NCBI GenBank assembly: GCA_937876225.1 | Contig: CALFIC010000038.1 | Span: 1-42,533, forward strand | Length of the DNA: 42,533 nt | Reading direction: 5' to 3' | Origin: an uncultured Chloroflexota bacterium | Lineage (GTDB): Bacteria > Chloroflexota > Chloroflexia > Chloroflexales > Roseiflexaceae | Shown here: positions 23,870-33,198 of the stretch, piece after piece | How positions within the stretch are numbered: position 1 is the first letter of the stretch | Layout: the number at the start of each line of letters is the position of its first letter | The notes under the pieces: model-generated | What the model saw: only the letters and a program-made list of their open reading frames with translations | Database searches by the model: none | What the model was told of the DNA's origin: nothing | Translations under genes and position numbers: made by a program

Positions 23870-26617
23870 ATGAGTGATGCAGTGAATGATGTATTTAGCG
23901 CACGGTCGTTGCTCAAAGTCGGTAGTGCACAATACGTGATCTATCGTCTTGAGGCATTACGCGCCATTAATGGCGTCGATCTCGCTACGTTGCCGTTTTC
24001 GATTAAAGTGGTGCTTGAAGCATTGCTTCGCAACATTGGTGATGGATTTACTAGTAGCGACGATGTGGCAGCGATGGCACAATGGACGCCGGCCAGCGCT
24101 GGGTCACGCGAAGTGGCCTTCAAGCCAGCCCGCGTATTGATGCAAGACTTCACCGGCGTGCCGGCGGTGGTTGACTTGGCCGCTATGCGCGATGCCATGC
24201 AACAACTCGGTGGTGACCCCGCCCTTATCAATCCTTTGGCCCAAGCCGATTTGGTTGTCGACCACTCGGTGCAAGTAGACGCCTTTGGGAATGGGATGGC
24301 GTTGCAATTCAATGCTGACCTCGAGTTTAGCCGCAACCGTGAGCGCTACGAGTTTTTGCGCTGGGGTCAACAAAGCTTCTCGAACTTTAGCGTCGTGCCC
24401 CCCATGACCGGTATTTGTCACCAAGTCAACCTCGAGTTTTTGGCGAAGGGTGTACTGGTCAAAACTATCGATGGCGAAGCAGTGGCGATGCCCGATAGCT
24501 TGGTCGGTACCGATAGCCACACCACCATGATCAACGGCCTCGGCGTGTTGGGTTGGGGTGTGGGTGGTATCGAAGCCGAAGCCGTGTTGCTCGGCCAACC
24601 CCTCGCCATGCTGACCCCCGAAGTGGTCGGCGTACGCTTGACGGGGCGTTTGCGCCCAGGTGCGACTGCCACTGACCTGGTGTTGCGTGTAACCGAATTG
24701 TTGCGCAAACATGGCGTGGTCGATAAATTCGTCGAATTTTGTGGTGACGGCTTGAGCGGGTTGAGCCTGGCTGACCGCGCCACCATCGCCAATATGGCCC
24801 CCGAATACGGCGCCACCTGTGGGTTCTTCCCGGTTGACGCCGAAACCTTGAACTACCTGCGTGGCACCGGCCGCCCCGACGAGGTCGTGGCGTTGGTCGA
24901 AGCCTACACCAAGGCCCAAGGCATGTTCCGCGTGGACGGTGCCGCCATCCCCGCCTTTAACTCGTTGCTCGACCTCGACTTGAGCACCATCGAGCCCAGT
25001 ATGGCTGGTCCCCGCCGCCCCCAAGATCGGGTGGCGATGACGGGGCTCAAGCAGTCGTTTAACGATGCCATGCAAAAAGTGTTTGGTAAAACAGTGGCTG
25101 CCGCCAGTGTCACCAATGGCACCCGTAGCGACAGCTATGCAGATGCGCGGGTGGAATTCACTAGCAACGGCAAGTCCACCAGCATGACCCATGGCGCCAC
25201 GGTGATTGCGGCGATTACGTCGTGCACCAATACGTCGAATCCGTCGGTGATGATGGCTGCCGGCTTGCTCGCCAAAAAAGCCGTTGCCAAGGGTTTGACC
25301 ACCGCACCCTATGTCAAAACCTCGTTGGCACCCGGGTCACGGGTAGTAACGGAATATCTGCGCAACGCCGATGTGCAACGCTACCTCGATCAATTGGGCT
25401 TCAACGTGATTGGCTATGGCTGTACCACCTGTATCGGCAATTCGGGTCCGGTGTCCGACGAAGTTACTGCTGCCGCCAAGCAAGGTGATTTGGTCGTGAG
25501 TGCAGTGCTGAGTGGTAACCGTAACTTCGAAGGACGCATCCACCCCATCGTCAAAGCCAATTACTTGGCGTCACCGCCGTTGGTAGTGGCCTTCGCGATT
25601 GCTGGTACCGTCGATATCGACGTCAACAACGAGCCGTTGGGCTTGGGGAGCGATGGCCAACCGGTCTATTTGGCCGATATTTGGCCAACCGAAGCCGAAA
25701 TCCAGGCTGCCCTCAATGCCGCCCTTAACGCCGATTTGTTCCGCGCCCAATACGGCAATGTCTTTACCAGCAACGAGATTTGGAACAAGTTGCCGGTGCC
25801 ACAAGGGGCGTTGTATACCTGGAACAACACTTCGACCTACATCCAAAACCCCCCCTACTTCACTGGTATGACCAAAGAAGTGCCGGCGTTGCGTTCGATT
25901 CATGGCGCCAATGCCTTGGCATTGCTGGGTGACAGCGTCACCACCGACCATATCTCGCCTGCCGGTGACATCCCCAAAAACTCCCCCGCTGGTCAGTATT
26001 TGATTGCTAACGGGGTACAACCGGTCGACTTCAATTCGTATGGCGCCCGTCGTGGCAACCACGAAGTGATGATGCGCGGCACGTTTGCCAATATTCGCTT
26101 GAAAAATGCGATGGTCGCTGGGGTTGAAGGTGGCTATACCGTACATATCCCCAGTGGCGCTCAAGCCTCGATTTATGATGCAGCCATGCAATATCAGCAG
26201 ACCAATACGCCGTTGGTGGTGTTGGCCGGCAAAGAATACGGTACCGGTTCATCACGTGACTGGGCTGCCAAAGGGACGTTTTTGTTGGGCGTGCGAGCCG
26301 TGATTGCCGAAAGCTTCGAGCGCATCCATCGCTCTAACCTCGTCGGCATGGGCGTGTTGCCGTTGACCTTTGTGAATGGCGAATCGTGGCAGTCGCTGGG
26401 CTTGACCGGCCGCGAAACGTTCGACATCAAGGGCATCGAATCACTGCAACCCGGCCAAGACCTCACCGTCGAAGCCACGCTTGATGGCAAAGTGACACGC
26501 TTTACGGCCAAGGTGCGGATTAATTCCGAAGGGGAATTGACCTACTACCGCAACGGTGGAATTTTGCACTATGTGTTGCGCACCATGGCTTCCCAAAACG
26601 AGCCGGTCGGCGCCTAA
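23870..26617 (+). CDS. acnA: Aconitate hydratase A
   Basis: The 915-residue enzyme interconverts citrate and isocitrate in the TCA cycle. Cysteines C452 (AITSCTNTSNPSV) and C518/C521 (YGCTTCIGNSGPV) bind the catalytic 4Fe-4S cluster. Other family blocks are VVPPMTGICHQVNLE, SLVGTDSHTTMINGLGVLGW, the swivel-domain GNHEVMMRGTFANIR and EYGTGSSRDWAAKGT. Size and motif order fit the AcnA/IRP1 branch, not AcnB. ATG 23870 is preceded by AAAGG; upstream in-frame codons to 23801 overlap the putative promoter. Codon use is somewhat richer in C-ending codons than neighbours, consistent with high expression. The gene stands alone with its own terminator. Confidence 0.97.
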   Translation: MSDAVNDVFSARSLLKVGSAQYVIYRLEALRAINGVDLATLPFSIKVVLEALLRNIGDGFTSSDDVAAMAQWTPASAGSREVAFKPARVLMQDFTGVPAVVDLAAMRDAMQQLGGDPALINPLAQADLVVDHSVQVDAFGNGMALQFNADLEFSRNRERYEFLRWGQQSFSNFSVVPPMTGICHQVNLEFLAKGVLVKTIDGEAVAMPDSLVGTDSHTTMINGLGVLGWGVGGIEAEAVLLGQPLAMLTPEVVGVRLTGRLRPGATATDLVLRVTELLRKHGVVDKFVEFCGDGLSGLSLADRATIANMAPEYGATCGFFPVDAETLNYLRGTGRPDEVVALVEAYTKAQGMFRVDGAAIPAFNSLLDLDLSTIEPSMAGPRRPQDRVAMTGLKQSFNDAMQKVFGKTVAAASVTNGTRSDSYADARVEFTSNGKSTSMTHGATVIAAITSCTNTSNPSVMMAAGLLAKKAVAKGLTTAPYVKTSLAPGSRVVTEYLRNADVQRYLDQLGFNVIGYGCTTCIGNSGPVSDEVTAAAKQGDLVVSAVLSGNRNFEGRIHPIVKANYLASPPLVVAFAIAGTVDIDVNNEPLGLGSDGQPVYLADIWPTEAEIQAALNAALNADLFRAQYGNVFTSNEIWNKLPVPQGALYTWNNTSTYIQNPPYFTGMTKEVPALRSIHGANALALLGDSVTTDHISPAGDIPKNSPAGQYLIANGVQPVDFNSYGARRGNHEVMMRGTFANIRLKNAMVAGVEGGYTVHIPSGAQASIYDAAMQYQQTNTPLVVLAGKEYGTGSSRDWAAKGTFLLGVRAVIAESFERIHRSNLVGMGVLPLTFVNGESWQSLGLTGRETFDIKGIESLQPGQDLTVEATLDGKVTRFTAKVRINSEGELTYYRNGGILHYVLRTMASQNEPVGA

Positions 26618-26628
26618 ATACGCGGGTG

Positions 26629-26667
26629 AAGACCTCGGGTAGCAACTGCTACCCGAGGTCTTTTTTT
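26629..26667 (+). terminator. Intrinsic terminator of acnA
   Basis: AAGACCTCGGGTAGC pairs with GCTACCCGAGGTCTT around a 4-nt loop and is followed by a run of seven Ts, 11 nt after the acnA stop. Confidence 0.93.
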
Positions 26668-26725
26668 GGTGCAATGCGGGAATCGATTATGATGGTACGA
26701 GCAATACCGTATTGAGTTGTGATCT

Positions 26726-27670
26726 ATGCGTACATGGTGGCGGTGGCTAGGGATAAGTGCATTGTTGGTCTGTGCCATCATCCCGCAATGGGGGGTGTTG
26801 GCGGTACCGGCGTTGGTGGGCGCGCTCCAACTTTGGGCGCAGCAACAACCCACGCGACGCAATCAACTCGCGACGCTCCTGATGGCATTGCCCACCCCGT
26901 GGGCGGCGCTGGCACCGCTTGGGAGCCAGCACGCCTGGTGGCAACGTGTGGTGTTGGTGCTGGTAATGGCGGCGACGTGGGCCCCTATCGATGCCGAATA
27001 TCGCTGGGCGCTGGCGATTGTTTGTGCGCTGTGGCCACTCGGGCAGGCCACCCAGCGCGACGATGTGCGTTGGGTAACCCCCTTGCTCCAGGTCGCAGCG
27101 ACGATGGCCTGGCCGGCTGGGTGGGATGTGGGGCTGGCGAGTATTGCCCTTGTCAGTGGCGCATGGGCCTGGTGGCGCCACGACGAGACGCGCGTGCAAT
27201 GGAGTGGTGTGTTGCTCTGCCTCGGGCTGGCGAGTGGCGCCGGAATAGTCGTGTTGCCGTGGATGCTCGGGGCACGGGTATTACGCGCTGCACCACAATC
27301 CGTGCTTGCTGTATGGGCGTGGTGGGGGCTGGCAATGGCACTGCTGGCAAGTGGCAATGTGTGGGGGCTGGCGTTGGTGGTGTGGCCGTTGCTCCAGACG
27401 ATTCAACGCAGTGATAGCAGATTGATACGAAAGCAATGGCCGTTATTGTTCCTACTGCTACTCTTCCCGGTACAGGCCAGTGTGGCACGTTTGCAACCAA
27501 GTTTGTTGGCGTTGGGTGAGGCTTGGGTGACACCCTTAGCGTGGCAGTTCCGCAATGCCGCTCAACAAGGCGTGGGCGGTGTGCCGTGGGGACCGGTGCT
27601 GGTCTGTGGCGTGCTGGCGTGGGCGGTGTGGCAATTGTGGCAACCAGCGGAGGCCGCCGATGTGGAGTAG
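26726..27670 (+). CDS. Trp-rich multi-pass membrane protein, unknown
   Basis: The 314-residue protein starts MRTWWRWLGISALLVCAII and is nearly all hydrophobic, with about 9-10 helices and unusually many Trp and Ala residues. No family motif was recognised. It resembles a small membrane transporter or glycosyltransferase-like hydrophobic domain only in topology. The ATG follows the acnA terminator by about 60 nt. The next gene overlaps its end by 11 nt and has similar composition, so the pair probably forms one complex. Confidence 0.65.
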   Translation: MRTWWRWLGISALLVCAIIPQWGVLAVPALVGALQLWAQQQPTRRNQLATLLMALPTPWAALAPLGSQHAWWQRVVLVLVMAATWAPIDAEYRWALAIVCALWPLGQATQRDDVRWVTPLLQVAATMAWPAGWDVGLASIALVSGAWAWWRHDETRVQWSGVLLCLGLASGAGIVVLPWMLGARVLRAAPQSVLAVWAWWGLAMALLASGNVWGLALVVWPLLQTIQRSDSRLIRKQWPLLFLLLLFPVQASVARLQPSLLALGEAWVTPLAWQFRNAAQQGVGGVPWGPVLVCGVLAWAVWQLWQPAEAADVE

Positions 27671-28253
27671 TGTCAGTGTGGTAGTGCATGCCTGGAGTCG
27701 GCTACTCGTTTACCCCACGTTGCTAATTGTAGTGTTGGTGTTGTGGACGGCACCGGCGCTGGGGTGGCCGCGGGTGCGCCCGTGGTCGCTGGGGCTGGCA
27801 TGGCTCTTGCTGGTGTTGGTGCCGACCCCGGGTGCGCAATCACTGGGTGACACGGATGTCCTCGTGCTGATAATTATTGCAATTTTCGCCAGTGAATTAC
27901 AGACCCCCCGTGATTGGCAGGCTGCTGGCGGGGCACTCGTGGCGGCGGTGTTGCTGGCTGGTGCGTGTGGGACGTTGGTGCCAGCCCGACTGAGTGCATG
28001 TACGGCCATGACGGCTACGCAGTGGGTAACGTATGGGGGGGCAGTATTAGTGCTTGGCTGGGCGTGGCAGTGGTGGCCGCGGCAGACGGTGCCACAGCGG
28101 ATGGTGATTTTTGGCATTGCGTTACTGTGGAGCGCTGTGGTGAGTGCACCATGGCAATGGTGGTGGCTGGTGTGGCTGGTGAGTGGAGGGAGTGTGGCGC
28201 TGACGTGGTATCGCCTGGATTGGCAGACGGCACATCAGGCAGGGTCTGTATGA
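27660..28253 (+). CDS. Trp-rich multi-pass membrane protein, unknown (partner of preceding gene)
   Basis: The 197-residue protein MWSSVSVVVHAWSRLLVYPTL... has about six helices and the same Trp/Val/Ala-rich composition as the preceding product. No motif was identified. ATG 27660 overlaps the upstream gene by 11 nt and has GCGGAGG about 6 nt before it; an open extension to 27555 would lie deep inside that gene. Its 3' end overlaps the converging prenyl-synthase-like gene by 19 nt. Confidence 0.62.
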   Translation: MWSSVSVVVHAWSRLLVYPTLLIVVLVLWTAPALGWPRVRPWSLGLAWLLLVLVPTPGAQSLGDTDVLVLIIIAIFASELQTPRDWQAAGGALVAAVLLAGACGTLVPARLSACTAMTATQWVTYGGAVLVLGWAWQWWPRQTVPQRMVIFGIALLWSAVVSAPWQWWWLVWLVSGGSVALTWYRLDWQTAHQAGSV

Positions 28254-29182
28254 GTGATGAGGTGTTGGAATATATCGCGGCCAGTGCTGGCGGGTACGGT
28301 TGCCACAAATTGTGTGAGTGTGTGTACGGCTTGTTGGTGAATGGCTACCGTTGCGCTGATGCCACCACACTCTTGCAAAAAGGCACTCAGCGCTGTCGAA
28401 TCGGCTTGATTAATCAGGTGCATGGTGTGGTCGGGTTGGGTTTGTAGGGCATGCGCCAACGGCAATATGATAATGCCACGTTGGAGTGAGCGCAGGGGAT
28501 CGCTGAGGGCCTCGTGGATATGGATTGTAGTGGCATACATGCGCGCCAATTCGCAAGCCACGGCATTGTTTTCATCAACAAACGAGGTAACACTGCCACA
28601 AATCACCCCAGCCCGGATGGCACATTGCATGAGGGCACCCTCAATCGCGTCGATGTGTAAAAGGGCATTGTGAAACACTGCTGGGTCACTTAATGGTATG
28701 CTGGTAAGGAACGCTTCGGCAATCTGCATCACACAGGTGGCATAGTCTGCAATAATGCGGGCATGGGGAGATGTGGCCATTTCGTTGGCGGCGAGGGCAT
28801 AAAAATAATCGCCCAGCATCAATGTCGGCCCATGTACAAACGATGGTGCGCTAGTGTGGGGTGTGGCGGTGCGTAAACTGGGGTCAATGAGGCGGCGATG
28901 CATGGCCGACCCTGCCCGGATGAGCTCAAGGGCGGCGGCGGCATGGGCGGTGCGTTGGGTGTCGATAGTACCCATCTGGGCAACGGCAAAAACAACACTG
29001 GCCACGGCATGGCGTGGCAACGCCACCGCAGTACTGTTGAGTGCTTCGGCGGCGATTTGGCTGGCATTGGGCGCAAGCTGGGACTGAATCAATGCGTCGA
29101 TATGTTGTAAGGCGTCGTGTAGTGTCGTAATATGTGGCATGGTCGCCAAAAAGTTTGCGATGAAGTTCACAAGTTCTAGCAT
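28235..29182 (-). CDS. Degenerate polyprenyl synthetase-like protein
   Basis: The roughly 315-residue all-helical protein follows the trans-isoprenyl diphosphate synthase pattern. AAALELIRAGSAMHRRLIDPSL occupies the place of the family's ELIHxASLxHDDVxD block, and PTLMLGDYFYALAANEMA matches the LLGDYLYA segment. The first aspartate-rich motif DDxxD is replaced by HRRLID, and the second (GxxFQxxDDxxD) is not evident (AIRAGVICGSVTSFVDENN). Without both motifs, Mg-diphosphate catalysis is unlikely; it may be a regulatory partner like small subunits of heterodimeric synthases, or have a new role. ATG 29182 gives the family length; ATG 29245 is a longer alternative that would collide with the MFS start. 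Confidence 0.65.
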   Translation of the reverse strand: MLELVNFIANFLATMPHITTLHDALQHIDALIQSQLAPNASQIAAEALNSTAVALPRHAVASVVFAVAQMGTIDTQRTAHAAAALELIRAGSAMHRRLIDPSLRTATPHTSAPSFVHGPTLMLGDYFYALAANEMATSPHARIIADYATCVMQIAEAFLTSIPLSDPAVFHNALLHIDAIEGALMQCAIRAGVICGSVTSFVDENNAVACELARMYATTIHIHEALSDPLRSLQRGIIILPLAHALQTQPDHTMHLINQADSTALSAFLQECGGISATVAIHQQAVHTLTQFVATVPASTGRDIFQHLITHTDPA

Positions 29183-29243
29183 ACCCGAGCGCTGACGTGC
29201 TGTCAAACCTCGGGCGCAAATAAATGACACAAGAGAGGTTTTC

Positions 29244-30557
29244 ATGTCTGACGCGACTGCGGCATTTGTGGCCCGCCACGCCCGCCGCAATTTTTGGTTG
29301 AATGTCATTGAAGGTGGGATTTTTATGTTTGGGATTAGTATGGTGTCGCGTTTCACCGTGATGCCCTACTTTGTGGCGCAATATTCGCAGGCCAATTGGA
29401 TCCAAGGGTTGCTCCCGACCATTGCCAACACCGGTTGGTTGTTGCCCGGGTTGTTTGTGGCACCCTATATTGCCCAGCTCTGGACGCGCAAAATGCCGAT
29501 GTTGATTGGGACGTTTTTTGAGCGAATTCCGTGGTTGTTCATGGGTATTTGGTTATTTATGGGCAATACGTTTGCGCCGACGGCCACGTTGGCGATGTTT
29601 TTTGGGTTATATGCCATGCATATGTTTAGTGCGGGTGCCACGGCTATCCCATGGCAAGACTATATTGGGCGTGTCATCCCCGAGCAGCGTTGGGGGACGT
29701 TTTTTGGATTCCAAAGCGGCCTCGGCAGTCTGCTGGGGGTGGCAGGGGCGACGGTAGCGACGCAAGTACTGGCCGGTCAAGCAATCGTAGTGGGTGGAGT
29801 AAATCTGCTGGGAAGTTATACATTTCCATTTAATATTGGTGTATTGTCGTTGATTTGTTTTGCTTGTTTGGTGGTGTCATTTGTCTTTTTGGCGGTGACG
29901 GTCGAGCCGCGCATCCCGCCCCAACCCAAGCAACCGATTTGGGGTTCGGTCAAACAAATGCCCCATTTGTTGCGCCAAGATCATGTATTTCGCACCTATT
30001 TGCTGGCGCGGACGGGGATTTCGTTGGGGATTTTGGGGCATAGTTTTGTGATGGCGGCGGCGCTCAACCGTTTTCATTCATCGGGTGAAATGGTGGGGGC
30101 ATTCACCGTTGTGCTTTCGGCGGCGCAGGCCTTGGGAAGCTTTGGATTGGGGGCGTTGGCGGATCGCTGGGGTCATAAACAAGTGTTGGTATTGTCGGGG
30201 ATGGTTGGCGCACTCTCATTGTTGTTGGCGTGGGTAGCGCCGACCGAGTGGTGGTATTTTGTGATTTTTGTGTGTGGCGGGATTGCGATGGCAGGCTATC
30301 AACTGAGTAGTTTTTCGATTGTGATGCTCTTTTCGACGCACGAACTCCGGCCGACCTATATTGCCACCGCCAACACATTCAATGTGCCGGTGTCGGCAGT
30401 GGCACCCATGTTGGCAGGTTGGTTGGCCGGCGAAATGGGCTTCATTGGCTTGTTTGTGCTGTTGGCGGTGTGTGGCATCATTGGGACGTTGGTGATGCAA
30501 TGGAAGGTCACGTTGCCACAGAAGGTACCGTTGACGGAAAGGACAGAAGTGGCATGA
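29244..30557 (+). CDS. MFS transporter, tandem paralogue 1
   Basis: The 437-residue protein has 12 predicted helices. Its N-terminal cytoplasmic start, ATAAFVARHARRNFWLNVIEGG, leads into helix 1. The mid-loop ALADRWGHKQVLVLSGM is the MFS GxxxDRxGxR-like motif of the second half. GAGAGG precedes the ATG. It is the first of three adjacent paralogues that overlap by 4 nt each (ATGA). The substrate is unknown; the family resembles bacterial permeases annotated only as MFS. The nearby prenyl-synthase-like gene is divergent, and no regulator gene adjoins. Confidence 0.85.
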   Translation: MSDATAAFVARHARRNFWLNVIEGGIFMFGISMVSRFTVMPYFVAQYSQANWIQGLLPTIANTGWLLPGLFVAPYIAQLWTRKMPMLIGTFFERIPWLFMGIWLFMGNTFAPTATLAMFFGLYAMHMFSAGATAIPWQDYIGRVIPEQRWGTFFGFQSGLGSLLGVAGATVATQVLAGQAIVVGGVNLLGSYTFPFNIGVLSLICFACLVVSFVFLAVTVEPRIPPQPKQPIWGSVKQMPHLLRQDHVFRTYLLARTGISLGILGHSFVMAAALNRFHSSGEMVGAFTVVLSAAQALGSFGLGALADRWGHKQVLVLSGMVGALSLLLAWVAPTEWWYFVIFVCGGIAMAGYQLSSFSIVMLFSTHELRPTYIATANTFNVPVSAVAPMLAGWLAGEMGFIGLFVLLAVCGIIGTLVMQWKVTLPQKVPLTERTEVA

Positions 30558-31894
30558 ATGCTGGGTCAGAAACGAATTCTCTCGATAATCGCGCGGCCTT
30601 TGTGGCGTTGCATACGCGACGCAACTTCAGCCTCAATGTGATTGAGGGTGGTCTGTTTATGTTTGGCATAAATATGATGTCGAGCTATACGGTGCTGCCC
30701 TACTTCGTGAAACAGTTTTCGGATCAACAATTGTATCAAGGTCTGATTCCTACTATCGCCAACATCGGTTGGTTGTTGCCGGGGTTGTTTGTGGCGCCCT
30801 ATATCGCCCAGCTCTGGACGCGCAAAACGCCCATGTTGGTTGCGTCGTTTTTTGAGCGGATTCCGTGGTTGCTGATAGGTGTGTGGTTGTTTATGGGCAA
30901 CACTTTTGCGCCATCGACTACCTTGATGATGTTTTTTGGGTTATACACCATGCACACGTTTAGTGCGGGAGCGACGGCGGTTATATGGCAAGACTATATC
31001 GGGCGGGTGATTCCCGAACAGCGCTGGGGGACCTTTTTTGGCATGCAAAGCGGCCTTGGTAGCCTGCTGGGGGTGGCAGGGGCGGCGGTAGCGACTCAAG
31101 TGCTGGCCGGCCAGGCGATTACGGTTGCGGGTGTGCACCTGTTGGGAAGCTATACGTTTCCATTTAGTATTGGTGTATTGTCGCTGATTTGTTTTAGTTT
31201 TTTGGTGGTGTCGTTTGTCTTTTTGCTATTTACGGTTGAGCCGATTATCCCGCCCCAACCCAAGCAACCGATTTGGGGGGCGATTAAACAAATGCCTCAC
31301 ATCTTGCGCCAAGACCACATGTTTCGCACCTATTTGTTGGCGCGGACGGGGGTTTCATTGGGGATTTTGGGGCATAGTTTTGTGATGGCAGCGGCGCTTA
31401 ACCGATTCCATTCATCGGGCGAAATGGTGGGGGCATTTACTGTCGCGCTTTCAGCTGCGCAGGCCTTGGGGAACTTTGGGTTGGGGGCGTTGGCCGATCG
31501 CTGGGGCCACAAACAAGTGTTGGTGCTGTCGGGCTTCATCGGCGCCTTGTCGCTGTTGCTGGCATGGGTGGCACCGACGGAGTGGTGGTACTTCGGGATT
31601 TTTGTGTGTGGCGGGATTGCCATGGCTGGCTATCAATTGAGCAGTTTCTCGATTGTGATGCTTTTTTCGACGAGTGAACTGCGCCCGACCTATATTGCCA
31701 CTGCCAATACATTTAATACACCGTTGTTGGCAATTTCCCCGATACTGGCTGGTTGGTTGGCAGGTGAAATGGGCTTTATTGGGTTGTTTGTACTGTTGGC
31801 GGTGTGTGGGGTGATTGGGGCGCTGGTGCTGCAATGGAAGGTCGCGTTGCCCCCAAAGGCACCGCTGACAGAAGAAAGTACAGGAACGGCATGA
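30554..31894 (+). CDS. MFS transporter, tandem paralogue 2
   Basis: The 446-residue protein is very similar to paralogue 1 along its whole length: shared blocks include GHSFVMAAALNRFHSSGEMV and LADRWGHKQVLVLSG. It differs mainly in the N-terminal tail (MNAGSETNSLDNRAAFVALH) and scattered membrane residues (for example MMSSYTVLPYFVKQFSDQQ). The ATG overlaps the previous stop as ATGA. An open extension to 30419 is inside paralogue 1 and is rejected. High similarity at DNA level suggests a recent duplication or gene conversion with paralogue 1. Confidence 0.86.
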   Translation: MNAGSETNSLDNRAAFVALHTRRNFSLNVIEGGLFMFGINMMSSYTVLPYFVKQFSDQQLYQGLIPTIANIGWLLPGLFVAPYIAQLWTRKTPMLVASFFERIPWLLIGVWLFMGNTFAPSTTLMMFFGLYTMHTFSAGATAVIWQDYIGRVIPEQRWGTFFGMQSGLGSLLGVAGAAVATQVLAGQAITVAGVHLLGSYTFPFSIGVLSLICFSFLVVSFVFLLFTVEPIIPPQPKQPIWGAIKQMPHILRQDHMFRTYLLARTGVSLGILGHSFVMAAALNRFHSSGEMVGAFTVALSAAQALGNFGLGALADRWGHKQVLVLSGFIGALSLLLAWVAPTEWWYFGIFVCGGIAMAGYQLSSFSIVMLFSTSELRPTYIATANTFNTPLLAISPILAGWLAGEMGFIGLFVLLAVCGVIGALVLQWKVALPPKAPLTEESTGTA

Positions 31895-33198
31895 ATACCG
31901 GCGTAAAAACAATCCCTCTCGATACCAGCGATGCGTTTGTGGCGTTGCATGCGCGGCGCAACTTCATCCTCAATGTGATTGAGGGTGGCTTGTTTATGTT
32001 TGGCATGAACATGGTGTCGAGCTACACAGTGCTGCCCTACTTCGTGCAACAATTTTCGGATCAACAATGGCATCAAGGCCTCATCCCCGCCATCGCCAAT
32101 ATCGGTTGGCTGTTGCCAGGGTTATTTGTAGCACCATTGATTGCACATATGTGGACACGTAAGCCCATCACAATGGTGATTACGATTCTCGAGCGGATTC
32201 CGTGGTTGATTTTGGGGTTGTGGTTATTACTTGGAAATGCGCTTGATGCCACGACTACGTTGGCGTTGTTTTTTAGTTTGTATGCGCTATTTATGGTGAG
32301 TGCGGGTGCCAATGCGGTGCCGTGGCAAGACTTCATTAGTCGCATTATCCCCGAAAAATCATGGGGGACGTTTTTTGGCATGCAAAGTGGGGTCGGCAGT
32401 CTGTTAGGGGTGGCGGGAGCGGCGGTCGCCACGCAGATTTTGGCGAATAAACCGTTTGTGCTATGGGGTTGGCAGTTGATTGGCGCCTATCCCTTCCCGC
32501 AAAACATTGGCATTTTGTCGTTGGGTTGTTTTGTGGTGATGGCGATTTCGTATCTGTTTTTGGCGTTTAGTATTGAGCCGCGGGTCGAACCGCATCCCGA
32601 GAAACAGGCTTTTTGGTCGTTGCTCCGTGATGTGCCGAGCTTGTTGCGCAACGATCGAGCGTTTTTGATTTATCTGATAGCCTTTGCCTTTTTGTCGTTG
32701 GCGTTGATGGGGCAGAGCTTTGTGACGGCAGCGGCGCTGGTACGATTCCATGTGAGTGGGAGCACGGTCGGTACGTTTACGATTGTGTTGCTGGCGTCCC
32801 AAGCATTGGGGAACTTTGGCTTGGGAACGTTGGCTGATCGCTGGGGCCGGCGACGGGTATTGATTTTTGTAGGCATATTGGGAGTGGTGTCGTTGTTGTT
32901 GCCGTGGTTGGCGACGAGTGAAGTGTGGTTTTACCCGGTGTTTGTGCTGGGGGGGATTGCCTTGGGAGGCACACAGCCAGCCAACACGGCGATGGTGTTT
33001 AGTTTTGCGCCTGCCGAAAAACGCGCCAGCTACATTGCCTTGGCAAATTCATTCAATGTGCCGGTGATGGCTGGCGCGCCGCTTGTGGCGGGATGGTTGG
33101 CTGGGCAATACGGGTACAACGTATTGTTTGTGCTGCTGGCAAGTGCCGGGTTGTTGAGTGCGGTATTGATGAAATGGTGGGTGGCCAGCCGAGATTAA
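31891..33198 (+). CDS. MFS transporter, tandem paralogue 3
   Basis: The 435-residue protein shares the N-terminal third with paralogue 2 (SSYTVLPYFVQQFSDQQWHQ) but diverges more in the second half, for example FVTAAALVRFHVSGSTVGTF and LADRWGRRRVLIFVGILG. It therefore split off earlier or has changed faster. The ATG overlaps the previous stop as ATGA. The TAA overlaps the stop of the converging membrane-kinase-like gene by 3 nt, so no terminator separates them. The substrate is unknown. Confidence 0.86.
   Translation: MNTGVKTIPLDTSDAFVALHARRNFILNVIEGGLFMFGMNMVSSYTVLPYFVQQFSDQQWHQGLIPAIANIGWLLPGLFVAPLIAHMWTRKPITMVITILERIPWLILGLWLLLGNALDATTTLALFFSLYALFMVSAGANAVPWQDFISRIIPEKSWGTFFGMQSGVGSLLGVAGAAVATQILANKPFVLWGWQLIGAYPFPQNIGILSLGCFVVMAISYLFLAFSIEPRVEPHPEKQAFWSLLRDVPSLLRNDRAFLIYLIAFAFLSLALMGQSFVTAAALVRFHVSGSTVGTFTIVLLASQALGNFGLGTLADRWGRRRVLIFVGILGVVSLLLPWLATSEVWFYPVFVLGGIALGGTQPANTAMVFSFAPAEKRASYIALANSFNVPVMAGAPLVAGWLAGQYGYNVLFVLLASAGLLSAVLMKWWVASRD

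Noticed and set aside
24104..25192. 362-codon open frame antisense to acnA
   Set aside because: It lies wholly opposite a strongly conserved gene with intact motifs; long antisense frames are expected from its codon bias. The predicted protein has no recognisable family content.
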